Under the pieces are notes generated by a model. The model made no database searches and had not been told where the DNA came from. It saw nothing but the letters and a program-made list of their open reading frames with translations. The position numbers were made by a program, and so were the translations under genes. Shown here piece by piece: positions 1-5,302 of a stretch of DNA of 5,302 nt. Origin of the DNA: Bacteroidia bacterium (lineage in GTDB: Bacteria; Bacteroidota; Bacteroidia; Bacteroidales; CAJPTX01); the NCBI GenBank assembly GCA_905373625.1, contig CAJPTS010000136.1:1-5302 (forward strand), read 5' to 3'. The stretch's first letter is position 1. Each line of letters opens with the position of its first letter.

Positions 1-227
1 CCCAAGTCTTTTAAGGGCAAAAAGCCCTGCTTTTTTGCGCCGATATCTACGAAAGCTGCGTTGATATTCTCTTTGACTTTCCGAACCTGACCCAAATATA
101 TATTGCCTACAGAAAAAAGAGAGCCGCTCTGTTGCGTGCGGACTTCCACGAGGTTACCATCCTCCAAAAGCGCTATCTGCGCACTACCCGATAGGGTGTT
201 TACGTCTACTATTAGTTGCGAATTCAA
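1..227 (-). CDS. rng: Ribonuclease E/G family protein, N-terminal part (partial, runs off left edge)
   Basis: RNase E/G enzymes are single-strand-specific endoribonucleases that process rRNA and start mRNA decay in the cytoplasm. Only 75 codons lie in the window, against roughly 500 for the family. The translation begins MNSQLIVDV and continues with ALLEDGNLVE (residues 19-28), VGNIYLGQV (40-48) and NAAFVDIGAKKQGFL (56-70). This is the characteristic N-terminus of the family, including the start of its S1-like RNA-binding domain. The catalytic Asp residues and zinc-link region lie outside the window. The start is TTG at 227-225. An in-frame TAG at 233-231 rules out a longer protein, and GGGAGG at 240-235 sits 7 nt upstream of the TTG. 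A TAATTTTG promoter box lies just above. The downstream end is unknown. Rng versus Rne cannot be separated from this fragment; a single short Rng-type enzyme is usual in Bacteroidota. Confidence 0.9.
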   Translation of the reverse strand, partial: MNSQLIVDVNTLSGSAQIALLEDGNLVEVRTQQSGSLFSVGNIYLGQVRKVKENINAAFVDIGAKKQGFLPLKDL

Positions 228-251
228 ACCCTAACCTCCCAAACCTAACCT
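225..251 (-). repeat. Tandem near-duplicate of a 12-13 nt unit over the rng start
   Basis: On the plus strand, CAAACCCTAACCT (225-237) and CAAACCTAACCT (240-251) are near-identical copies separated by two C bases. They differ by one extra C in the first. On the minus (mRNA) strand each reads AGGTTAGG(G)TTTG, so each carries purine-rich ribosome-binding sequence and a TTG. The TTG in the copy nearer the promoter (242-240) is in frame with the true start but hits TAG after three codons. The repeat may come from local slippage; a role in translation control is possible but unproven. Confidence 0.6.
235..240 (-). promoter_or_regulatory. Strong ribosome binding site deciding the TTG start of rng
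   Basis: Read on the minus strand, the bases are GGGAGG, a near-perfect anti-16S match, 7 nt before the TTG at 227-225. No ATG or GTG gives the conserved family N-terminus, and a stop codon lies two codons upstream of the TTG. This site therefore fixes the start. It stands out because the other genes here have weak or no Shine-Dalgarno sequence. Confidence 0.75.
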
Positions 252-258
252 GCCGCGA

Positions 259-290
259 CAAAATTAGGCATATTCTGAAACATGCATAAA
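259..290 (-). promoter_or_regulatory. Predicted Bacteroidota-type promoter for rng
   Basis: On the minus strand TAATTTTG (266-259) matches the Bacteroidota -7 box TAnnTTTG exactly. A TTTA (290-287) lies 20 nt upstream and matches three of four bases of the -33 TTTG element. Transcription would start near position 252, giving a leader of about 25 nt before the TTG start of rng. Orientation, spacing and distance all fit. No transcription start data are available. Confidence 0.5.
268..285. promoter_or_regulatory. Imperfect palindrome inside the rng promoter spacer, possible operator
   Basis: The 18-bp sequence beginning GCATATT and ending AACATGC is an imperfect palindrome. Outer arms GCAT/ATGC pair fully and the inner TT/AA pair after one mismatch. 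It fills almost exactly the spacer between the candidate -33 (287-290) and -7 (259-266) boxes of rng, where a repressor would block polymerase. Six of nine positions pair, so it could be chance in AT-rich DNA. Confidence 0.25.
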
Positions 291-391
291 TACTATACTT
301 ATAATCAGCGCGGGAGGTTACAGACACCGTGCGTGTAAAATGCTACGGGGTTGTTTTGCGTCTGATGTATTCAAGAAATTATGGGACTATT

Positions 392-2116
392 TTATTCTGA
401 AGACGGGGTGTTAAATCTCGCTTGAAATAGGTGTGTAAACTCCTTTTGTGAACGAAAACCTGCGCGGCGAGCAACCTCCGTCGGCGGCAACTTCGGCTCT
501 TTAGCTAAGAGTGTAACTGCGTAGTCTAACCGATATTGGTTGAAATATTCCTTTAGCGTTTTACCATCTGCAAACACTTTAAGTGTTTCCTGTAGATAAC
601 TCGGCGTTGTCTCTAATATCCGTACCAGATCTCGCCGCGAGAGGTTGGAGATGCGAAAGAGTTGCTTCTCGCGCATTAAGATCTCGAGGGAGGTATAGAG
701 GGTCTGGGTAATGGGGTTGGGCGTAACGCCCGCTGCACTCGGAGAGTAGGCGGGAAGCGTAAGTAAGGTGTGGCGTAAAAGGCTCTGGCGGATGGCCGAG
801 TAGAGTATTTTGTTTTTCCGTCGTGTCGTACGTACATACCAAAAAAATTGCAATCCCAGACCGAGTAAGACGGTGAGCACGATTAGTGAAATTGACACAT
901 AACTGCGGAGTTTAATCTCAGACGCCTCTTGTTTTTTTAATTTGTGTGCTGCACTAAATTCCTCCAGTAGGCGCTTATTTTGTTCCACGTCTATAGAGTC
1001 GCGCAACTGGATGTACTCTCTTAAGTTATGCGCAGCAGTAAAATATTCGCCTCGGTTATAGAGTATTCGTGCGTGTGAGCGCAGTGCGGGGAGGAGATCC
1101 TGAATATGATTTTCCCCTCGGGCGTGTGTCAACCTGCGATTATTGTAAACCAATGCACTATCCCATAAACCCGTATAGCAGTAATAGTCTTCGTATGCAT
1201 CGTAGAAGACGCGATCTATTATATTAACACTCATGGTCTGGAACTTTTCCAGCAATGAAAAATACTCTTGTGCCTTATCTCTGTTGTCACATTTTACCTC
1301 CAGAAGTGTCATAAATGCGTAGTAGTAGGCAAAGTACTCATTCGTGGTGTTAAACGTTTTAGACTCTTCGCGCTTATGAAACGTTATGGAAAGCCTATCT
1401 GCCCACAGTTCGGCTTCCTGCCGTGCTTTCGTATACTCTTTCTCGTAGAGTAAGAGAGAACAATAGTCGTAGCTCGCTATTAGCTCCGTGCCGCTAATAT
1501 AGTCTTGCTGGCGAAGCAGTGCAAGACCATTAACATAGGAATCAAATGCCTTCGCTTTATCCTTCCACCCCTCGTAGTAAAGCTGTCCCAATGAGCACAA
1601 GGCTATACCCTCACCGTAACTACTTTGACGCGTGTGGGCATCCGTCTGCATCCGATTTAACTCACTGAGCGCTTGATAATATTCACCGCGAGACATCAGA
1701 CTTTCCACTTTTACATTCCACCCGCTGTAGTAGTAATTGATGTTGTCGTATTTCAACTGAAAGGCTTCGATCTCATCAAATCGTGCATCCAGCTTATCAA
1801 ACAGCTCATAGTTATAATAGCTTATTAGGAGCGAAATGGCGGCATAACCGCTTACGCGAAATTGTTCATTCTTCTCTGCCTCCAGCATAAGCTCCTCCAA
1901 CCACAGCTGCTCCATACTGGCATCGCCTATGGCGTAAGTCTCATCACAAATATGTGTTATCGCGTCCACGCGCGCTGCACCTTGAAGGGTGGGGAGAAGC
2001 GCTATCAATGAGTCTGCTTTTTTAGACTGCGCCAGAGCTATGCGCGGCGAACAAATTAGAACTAGCAGTAGGAACACGCCGAACGTGTATAAAACTACAG
2101 ACACTACATTTCTCAT
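392..2116 (-). CDS. Membrane-spanning TPR sensor with cytoplasmic AraC-type DNA-binding domain
   Basis: This 574-residue protein looks like a one-piece transmembrane transcription regulator. A signal peptide covers residues 1-29 (hydrophobic core about 4-23, then ALA before Gln30). Residues about 45-377 are helical and TPR-like, with helix pairs near 172-205, 213-246, 262-295, 304-337 and 344-377. A charged helix (378-403) leads to one membrane segment (406-428), followed by RTTRRKNK, the positive-inside signal. Residues about 485-574 form an AraC-type double helix-turn-helix: the first near LSRRDLVRILETTPSYLQ (492-509), the second near PPTEVARRAGFRSQKEF (544-560). The sensor would thus be periplasmic and the DNA-binding part cytoplasmic. 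The protein stops at PSSE, a couple of residues short of the usual Pro-x-x-Tyr-Arg ending of AraC domains. The ATG at 2116-2114 gives the signal peptide directly and has no clear Shine-Dalgarno. The gene is divergent from the hydrolase-yqhD pair, a likely target. The ligand and targets are not known. Confidence 0.85.
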   Translation of the reverse strand: MRNVVSVVLYTFGVFLLLVLICSPRIALAQSKKADSLIALLPTLQGAARVDAITHICDETYAIGDASMEQLWLEELMLEAEKNEQFRVSGYAAISLLISYYNYELFDKLDARFDEIEAFQLKYDNINYYYSGWNVKVESLMSRGEYYQALSELNRMQTDAHTRQSSYGEGIALCSLGQLYYEGWKDKAKAFDSYVNGLALLRQQDYISGTELIASYDYCSLLLYEKEYTKARQEAELWADRLSITFHKREESKTFNTTNEYFAYYYAFMTLLEVKCDNRDKAQEYFSLLEKFQTMSVNIIDRVFYDAYEDYYCYTGLWDSALVYNNRRLTHARGENHIQDLLPALRSHARILYNRGEYFTAAHNLREYIQLRDSIDVEQNKRLLEEFSAAHKLKKQEASEIKLRSYVSISLIVLTVLLGLGLQFFWYVRTTRRKNKILYSAIRQSLLRHTLLTLPAYSPSAAGVTPNPITQTLYTSLEILMREKQLFRISNLSRRDLVRILETTPSYLQETLKVFADGKTLKEYFNQYRLDYAVTLLAKEPKLPPTEVARRAGFRSQKEFTHLFQARFNTPSSE

Positions 2117-2333
2117 AACCGTATCAATCTCTGTTGTGGGCCTTAAGGTTCTTAATCCTTGAGACTACACGAATCTTATTTTGGGGAAGTAATAAATATA
2201 TCTCATAACGAAATTACGTCATTTTACATTCAAATATTGCGGATGGAATATGGTTAGTTTGAAATAATTCGCTGATTTATATTACCTTATGCACATAATA
2301 GAAAATAAAAAAAGTGCCAAAATAGAAACGATC

Positions 2334-2357
2334 CGCGAAAGGTGTTATAAATTCGCG
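2334..2357. promoter_or_regulatory. Inverted repeat CGCGAA-N12-TTCGCG, candidate regulator binding site
   Basis: The arms CGCGAA (2334-2339) and TTCGCG (2352-2357) are perfect 6-bp complements around a 12-nt AT-rich centre that contains TTATAA. The repeat ends 14 bp upstream of the candidate -33 element of the hydrolase promoter, a usual place for an activator. The core GCGAA/TTCGC also occurs at 2268-2272 and 2386-2390. Whether the AraC-type regulator next door binds here is inference. Confidence 0.35.
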
Positions 2358-2370
2358 TAGTAGGTCGTTG

Positions 2371-2402
2371 TGTGGTGTGTAATAAGCGAATAGCTATATT
2401 TG
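2371..2402 (+). promoter_or_regulatory. Predicted Bacteroidota-type promoter for the hydrolase-yqhD pair
   Basis: TATATTTG (2395-2402) is an exact match to the -7 box TAnnTTTG. TGTG (2371-2374) lies 20 nt upstream and matches three of four bases of the -33 TTTG element. Transcription would begin near 2409, about 20 nt before the ATG at 2431. The weak -33 element suggests that an activator may be needed. Confidence 0.55.
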
Positions 2403-2430
2403 CATGGTGGTGTTTTAATACGAGAGGGCA

Positions 2431-3078
2431 ATGGCAGAGAGTGGATTGTGTGTCGAGCGCTTTGTTTTTAACGAATTTGGCGAAAATACCTATTTATTGT
2501 ACGTGCCCAATGGCGAAGGCATCGTGATAGATTTAGGGTGCAATACTGACGAGGAATGGGCACACATTGCGGCATTTGTTGAAAAAGTTGGCTGCAAAAT
2601 AAAATGCTTGTTAAACACGCATGCCCACCTCGATCACCTCTTTGGTGTCCCCCGCGGACGTGCAGCGTGGAATGCGCCTTTTCTCCTGCATAACGCCGAT
2701 ATGCAACTTCTGGAATCTGCCCCGTTACAAGCATCAATGTGGGGTATGGAAATGGAAGCCGTACGCCCCCCAGAGGCTTTCTTAAATCACGGCGATGTGT
2801 TTGAATTACACGGGCATCGTATCGAAGTAATTCACACCCCAGGACACTCGCAAGGAGGTGTGTGCTTCTATCTCTACGAGGACGGACTCCTCTTCTCGGG
2901 CGATACGCTCTTTCAGAATTCTATCGGGCGTACCGACCTGCCTGGCGGAGATTACGGACAGCTGATAAACAGTATACGCAGTCGGTTACTTATACTACAG
3001 GACAACGTAAAAGTACTACCTGGGCACGGCGAGTTTACTACGATTGGCGCAGAACGTAAACACAATCCGTTTCTATAG
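2431..3078 (+). CDS. Metallo-beta-lactamase-fold hydrolase, small glyoxalase II-like (YcbL type)
   Basis: This 215-residue cytoplasmic protein has the full metal-binding set of the glyoxalase II branch of the fold: THAHLDH (63-69, the HxHxDH signature), His139 in TPGHS, Asp158 in SGDTLF and His199 in LPGHGEFTTIGAERKHNPFL (196-215). These residues hold two metal ions, usually Zn or Fe, that activate water to split thioesters such as S-lactoylglutathione. It ends at the NPFL tail typical of short YcbL-type enzymes and lacks the extra C-terminal substrate-binding domain of classical GloB, which has about 250 residues. The true thioester substrate is therefore open. The start at 2431 is the first ATG after an in-frame TAA at 2416-2418, with a weak purine run (GAGAGGG) upstream. 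It is first in a probable two-gene operon with yqhD, which suggests a role in clearing methylglyoxal or related aldehydes. Other hydrolases of the fold look similar, so the exact reaction is uncertain. Confidence 0.88.
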   Translation: MAESGLCVERFVFNEFGENTYLLYVPNGEGIVIDLGCNTDEEWAHIAAFVEKVGCKIKCLLNTHAHLDHLFGVPRGRAAWNAPFLLHNADMQLLESAPLQASMWGMEMEAVRPPEAFLNHGDVFELHGHRIEVIHTPGHSQGGVCFYLYEDGLLFSGDTLFQNSIGRTDLPGGDYGQLINSIRSRLLILQDNVKVLPGHGEFTTIGAERKHNPFL

Positions 3079-3119
3079 GAAACCCACTAACATTTTGAAA
3101 TTACTCAACCATTATCACT

Positions 3120-4283
3120 ATGAATTCTTTTGAATTGTACAATCCTGTCCGCGTCTTTTTTGGTGAAGGACAAGTCGCACACATAGACGAACAAATTCCC
3201 AAAGATGCCCGAGTCTTGCTGACTTATGGTGGCGGGAGCATTCACCGAACGGGGGTTTATGATGCAGTACGGCATGCTTTAGGTGCGCGTTATGTAGTAG
3301 ACTTCGGGGGCATTGAACCGAATCCGCATTACGAGACGCTTATAAAGGCACTGCCGATTATAGCTAGCGAAGGCATCAATTTCATTCTCGCCGTGGGGGG
3401 AGGGTCAGTTATCGACGGGACAAAGTTCATCGCCGCAGCAGCACAATTTTCTGGCGTGGACAAATGGATGCTGCTCCAGAACCCCAAGCTAGCAGATACT
3501 TTTGTGGCTATGCCTTTTGGCACAGTGCTCACATTGGCGGCTACGGGCTCTGAGATGAACAACGGCGCTGTGATAACACGTGCAGAGACACAAGAAAAAT
3601 TTGCTTTTCACAGTACTACAACCTTCCCAAGATTCTCAATAGTTGACCCGACCTACACGCTTTCGCTCCCTCTACGGCAGGTAGCTAATGGCGTGGTAGA
3701 CGCTTTTGTGCACGTGATAGAGCAGTATTTAACTTATCCCGTCAATGCGTATGTACAAGACCGCTTTGCAGAGGGTCTCCTTCAAACATTGGTAGAAATA
3801 GGACCTGCGTTATTACAGACACCTAACGATATGGTTTTGCGTTCTAATCTTTCCATGTCGGCCATGTTGGCACTGAATGGTTGGATTGCCACGGGCGTGC
3901 CCGAAGACTGGGCTACGCACCTTATAGGACACGAGCTCACGGCGCTATTTCATCTAGATCACGGCTTAACACTGGCGATAGTGTTACCACACCTTCTCCG
4001 CGATCAATTCCAGTACAAGAAAGCCAAATTGGTGCAGTGCGGGGAGCGCGTTTTTGGTATATGCGGTGGGACAGAAGACGAACGAGCGTCTCGAACCATA
4101 GATGCCATAGAACAATTCTTTTTGACCATGTATGAAGGGAAGATCCGACTGACAGATTATGGCATCGCACATGAGCAATTGACCGAGATTTGGGAGCGCT
4201 TTGCCGCCCGCCGCTGGAAGTTGGGTGAAAATCGCACCATTGATGCCGCGGCTGTTCAACGAATTCTGCTCGCCGCCCTCTAG
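3120..4283 (+). CDS. yqhD: NADPH-dependent aldehyde reductase, YqhD-type iron-containing alcohol dehydrogenase family
   Basis: YqhD reduces a broad range of short aldehydes to alcohols with NADPH in the cytoplasm and protects cells from reactive aldehydes formed by lipid peroxidation or sugar breakdown. The protein has 387 residues, the same as E. coli YqhD, and aligns by eye along its whole length. Matching blocks are YGGGSIHRTG (36-45), FGGIEPNPHYETL (62-74), AVGGGSVIDGTKFIAAAA (91-108, cofactor loop), TLAATGSEMN (138-147), RQVANGVVDAFVH (186-198), PEDWATHLIGHELTA (261-275) and LAIVLP (285-290). The metal ligands Asp194, His198, His267 and His281 fall at the same numbers as in E. coli. The gene starts 41 bp after the hydrolase stop, with no terminator or clear promoter between, so co-transcription is likely. 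The ATG has no Shine-Dalgarno, only AT-rich leader, as is common in Bacteroidota. Some relatives are annotated as butanol dehydrogenase, but the match to YqhD is closer than to other branches. Confidence 0.95.
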   Translation: MNSFELYNPVRVFFGEGQVAHIDEQIPKDARVLLTYGGGSIHRTGVYDAVRHALGARYVVDFGGIEPNPHYETLIKALPIIASEGINFILAVGGGSVIDGTKFIAAAAQFSGVDKWMLLQNPKLADTFVAMPFGTVLTLAATGSEMNNGAVITRAETQEKFAFHSTTTFPRFSIVDPTYTLSLPLRQVANGVVDAFVHVIEQYLTYPVNAYVQDRFAEGLLQTLVEIGPALLQTPNDMVLRSNLSMSAMLALNGWIATGVPEDWATHLIGHELTALFHLDHGLTLAIVLPHLLRDQFQYKKAKLVQCGERVFGICGGTEDERASRTIDAIEQFFLTMYEGKIRLTDYGIAHEQLTEIWERFAARRWKLGENRTIDAAAVQRILLAAL

Positions 4284-4445
4284 TCCGTGCTACGCGTTTG
4301 GTGGCAAGAATATATCTTTCTGTTGTAATGGGAAATATATGCAGTGCGTGCATAGCAGTACGCGGTAACTTATTAGCAGTGTTAAGCGTTCTCTGAAAAC
4401 AGAGCGCTGGATAAAATTGTGGAAATGGGGCTGGATGAAAGGCAA
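4284..4445. other. Intergenic region between yqhD and the second TPR gene
   Basis: This 162-bp stretch contains the stem-loop at 4385-4408 and a weaker one at 4346-4363 (GCGTGC/GTACGC with one G-T pair and a 6-nt loop). TATCTTTC (4313-4320) differs by one base from a -7 box but has no -33 partner at the right spacing. No perfect TAnnTTTG box was found, so the promoter of the downstream gene is unplaced, or it is read through from yqhD. Confidence 0.5.
4385..4408. terminator. Stem-loop after yqhD, possible weak terminator or leader hairpin
   Basis: AGCG-TT-CTCTG-AAAA-CAGAG-CGCT forms a 9-bp stem with a two-base bulge and an AAAA loop. It lies about 100 bp after the yqhD stop and 37 bp before the next start. 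No U-run follows on either strand, so it is not a classical intrinsic terminator. It could instead be an mRNA 3'-end structure or a structure in the leader of the TPR gene. Confidence 0.35.
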
Positions 4446-5302
4446 ATGAAAGTGCTACACTTCCACGTGCGAGTTTGTAGAGCTTTCTTCGTTTGCTGTT
4501 TATTGTTGGTGGTGAGCGCTGTATCGGCACAGCATGTCTATATCCCTTTCGCGCGTAATGATTCGGCTGCTCGTATGCAGAGCGATAGCCTCTATCATTA
4601 CTACTTAGACCAAGGGAATTTGAAAGAGGCGGCACGGCAGCTAGATCAGAATGCCATGCTCTTTTGGGTGCATAACTCGTATGACAAAGCCATTGAGTAT
4701 TTTATGCGTTCGCTCGAGCTGAACAAACGCCTCGGAAATCAGAATGGCATCGCGGGCATAAACAGCAACTTGGCGTTTATTTATGCAGATAAGGGGGACT
4801 ATCCGAACGCTTACGACTATTTCGAGATAACCCTCGCGGTGCGTAAGGCGAAAGGAGATATGCTCGGCGTCGTCTCTGCGCTTGTAAATGAGTCTGTGGT
4901 GCTCAATGATATGCAACGCTATGAGGAATCTGTAGCTAAGCTCGAAGAGGGACTGCGTCTTGCCCGACAAAGCAGCGACGAAAAGCAAATGCGTAGCATA
5001 TATGGTATGCTCACTGAGACGTACCAGAAATGGGGCAAGACGGACAAAGCTATGTATTACTACGAATACTACCGCTCTTTCAATGAATATGTGGTTAACC
5101 AAAAAGTCAAGCAAGCACACGAGGAGCTCGAGTTACAACGCGTGGAACAAGAGAAGCTAATCTTGGAAAATAGAAATAAGGAGCTCGAGATAGCCATTCG
5201 CGAACGCGAGAATGCACAGAAAACGGAACAGCTGCTGGAGTTAACAGCTGAACAACGGCAGTTAGTAGACTCGCTCGCTCGGTCGGGGCGTCTCCGTGCT
5301 GC
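4446..5302 (+). CDS. Exported TPR protein with coiled coil, likely signalling sensor (partial, runs off right edge)
   Basis: The frame stays open for 285 codons plus two bases to the window end. Residues 1-28 form a signal peptide (core AFFVCCLLLVVSAVSA, 13-28, then Gln29). Four TPR-like helix pairs follow near 62-95, 101-136, 141-176 and 179-212, with typical spacing and small residues (for example NLAFIYADKGDYPNAYDYFE, 108-127). A long charged, leucine-rich coiled coil covers about 217-275. In Bacteroidota this order usually continues into a membrane helix and a histidine kinase, LytTR or helix-turn-helix output domain, but none is visible here. The start at 4446 places the signal peptide at the N-terminus, with AAAGG just upstream. 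An in-frame ATG at 4425 would add seven charged and polar residues and is less likely. The frame is closed upstream by TAA at 4383. It has the same signal peptide plus TPR style as the regulator at 392-2116 but is not an obvious copy. The exact role is unknown. Confidence 0.85.
   Translation, partial: MKVLHFHVRVCRAFFVCCLLLVVSAVSAQHVYIPFARNDSAARMQSDSLYHYYLDQGNLKEAARQLDQNAMLFWVHNSYDKAIEYFMRSLELNKRLGNQNGIAGINSNLAFIYADKGDYPNAYDYFEITLAVRKAKGDMLGVVSALVNESVVLNDMQRYEESVAKLEEGLRLARQSSDEKQMRSIYGMLTETYQKWGKTDKAMYYYEYYRSFNEYVVNQKVKQAHEELELQRVEQEKLILENRNKELEIAIRERENAQKTEQLLELTAEQRQLVDSLARSGRLRA

Larger units (their letters stand above)
2117..2430. other. Divergent intergenic region with regulatory motifs
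   Basis: This 314-bp AT-rich stretch separates the minus-strand TPR/AraC regulator from the plus-strand hydrolase-yqhD pair and must hold promoters for both. On the plus strand there is a perfect -7 box at 2395-2402. Upstream of it are an inverted repeat at 2334-2357 and further copies of the same 5-bp motif at 2268-2272 and 2386-2390. For the minus-strand gene no perfect TAnnTTTG box exists. The best one-mismatch candidates, read on the minus strand, are TATATTTA (2200-2193) and AATATTTG (2238-2231), neither with a convincing -33 element. I see no RNA gene and no credible small coding region. Confidence 0.6.

Noticed and set aside
228..391. Search for an intrinsic terminator after the TPR/AraC gene
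   Set aside because: Only a 5-bp CAGAC/GTCTG pairing with a long loop and no U-run was found on the minus strand, too weak to call.
1268..1453. Plus-strand open frame of 61 codons inside the TPR/AraC gene
   Set aside because: Shadow of the opposite-strand TPR repeats, with no start signal or domain.
4313..4320. TATCTTTC as a promoter -7 box for the second TPR gene
   Set aside because: One mismatch to TAnnTTTG, no -33 element at 19-21 nt, and over 120 bp from the start codon.
4425..4445. Alternative upstream ATG for the second TPR protein
   Set aside because: It would put charged and polar residues (MGLDERQ) before the signal peptide; the ATG at 4446 gives a normal signal peptide start.
3937..4635. 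Long minus-strand open frame of 232 codons across the end of yqhD and the start of the second TPR gene
   Set aside because: It is antisense to two well-supported genes, has no recognisable domain and has a composition typical of a shadow frame.
4641..5120. Minus-strand open frame of 159 codons
   Set aside because: The plus strand here carries a continuous TPR frame with a signal peptide and coiled coil; the antisense product shows no family features.
5123..5189. Repeated GGAGCTCGAG at 5123-5132 and 5180-5189
   Set aside because: Both copies encode the same Glu-Leu-Glu pattern in the coiled coil, so protein repetition explains them.

Overview
The window looks like chromosomal DNA from a member of the Bacteroidota, probably order Bacteroidales. 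Three things suggest this. Two genes encode exported proteins that combine a signal peptide, tetratricopeptide (TPR) repeats and a signalling module, a style common in that phylum. Two intergenic regions carry perfect matches to the Bacteroidota -7 promoter box TAnnTTTG. Most starts have weak or no Shine-Dalgarno sequence. The genus cannot be fixed from this sequence. I see no mobile element, CRISPR array, tRNA or rRNA.

Layout. (1) Positions 1-227, minus strand: the first 75 codons of a ribonuclease E/G family gene (rng), running off the left edge and starting at TTG behind a strong GGGAGG site. (2) 228-391: intergenic region with the rng promoter, a palindrome between its boxes and a duplicated leader unit. 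(3) 392-2116, minus strand: a membrane-spanning regulator made of a signal peptide, a periplasmic TPR-like domain, one membrane helix and a cytoplasmic AraC-type DNA-binding domain. (4) 2117-2430: a divergent promoter region with recurring GCGAA/TTCGC motifs. (5) 2431-3078 and 3120-4283, plus strand: a metallo-beta-lactamase-fold hydrolase of the small glyoxalase II-like (YcbL) type, then a full-length YqhD-type NADPH-dependent aldehyde reductase, 41 bp apart and probably co-transcribed. (6) 4284-4445: intergenic region with a hairpin. (7) 4446-5302, plus strand: the start of a second exported TPR protein, with a coiled coil, running off the right edge.

How the genes may work together. The hydrolase and YqhD both belong to families that deal with reactive carbonyl compounds, so the pair reads as an aldehyde or methylglyoxal detoxification unit. 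A regulator with an AraC-type domain lies divergent to it. In E. coli the AraC-family activator gene yqhC is likewise next to and divergent from yqhD. The arrangement here may be a functional parallel in which the regulator senses through a periplasmic TPR domain. That regulatory link is inference; the gene identities are well supported.
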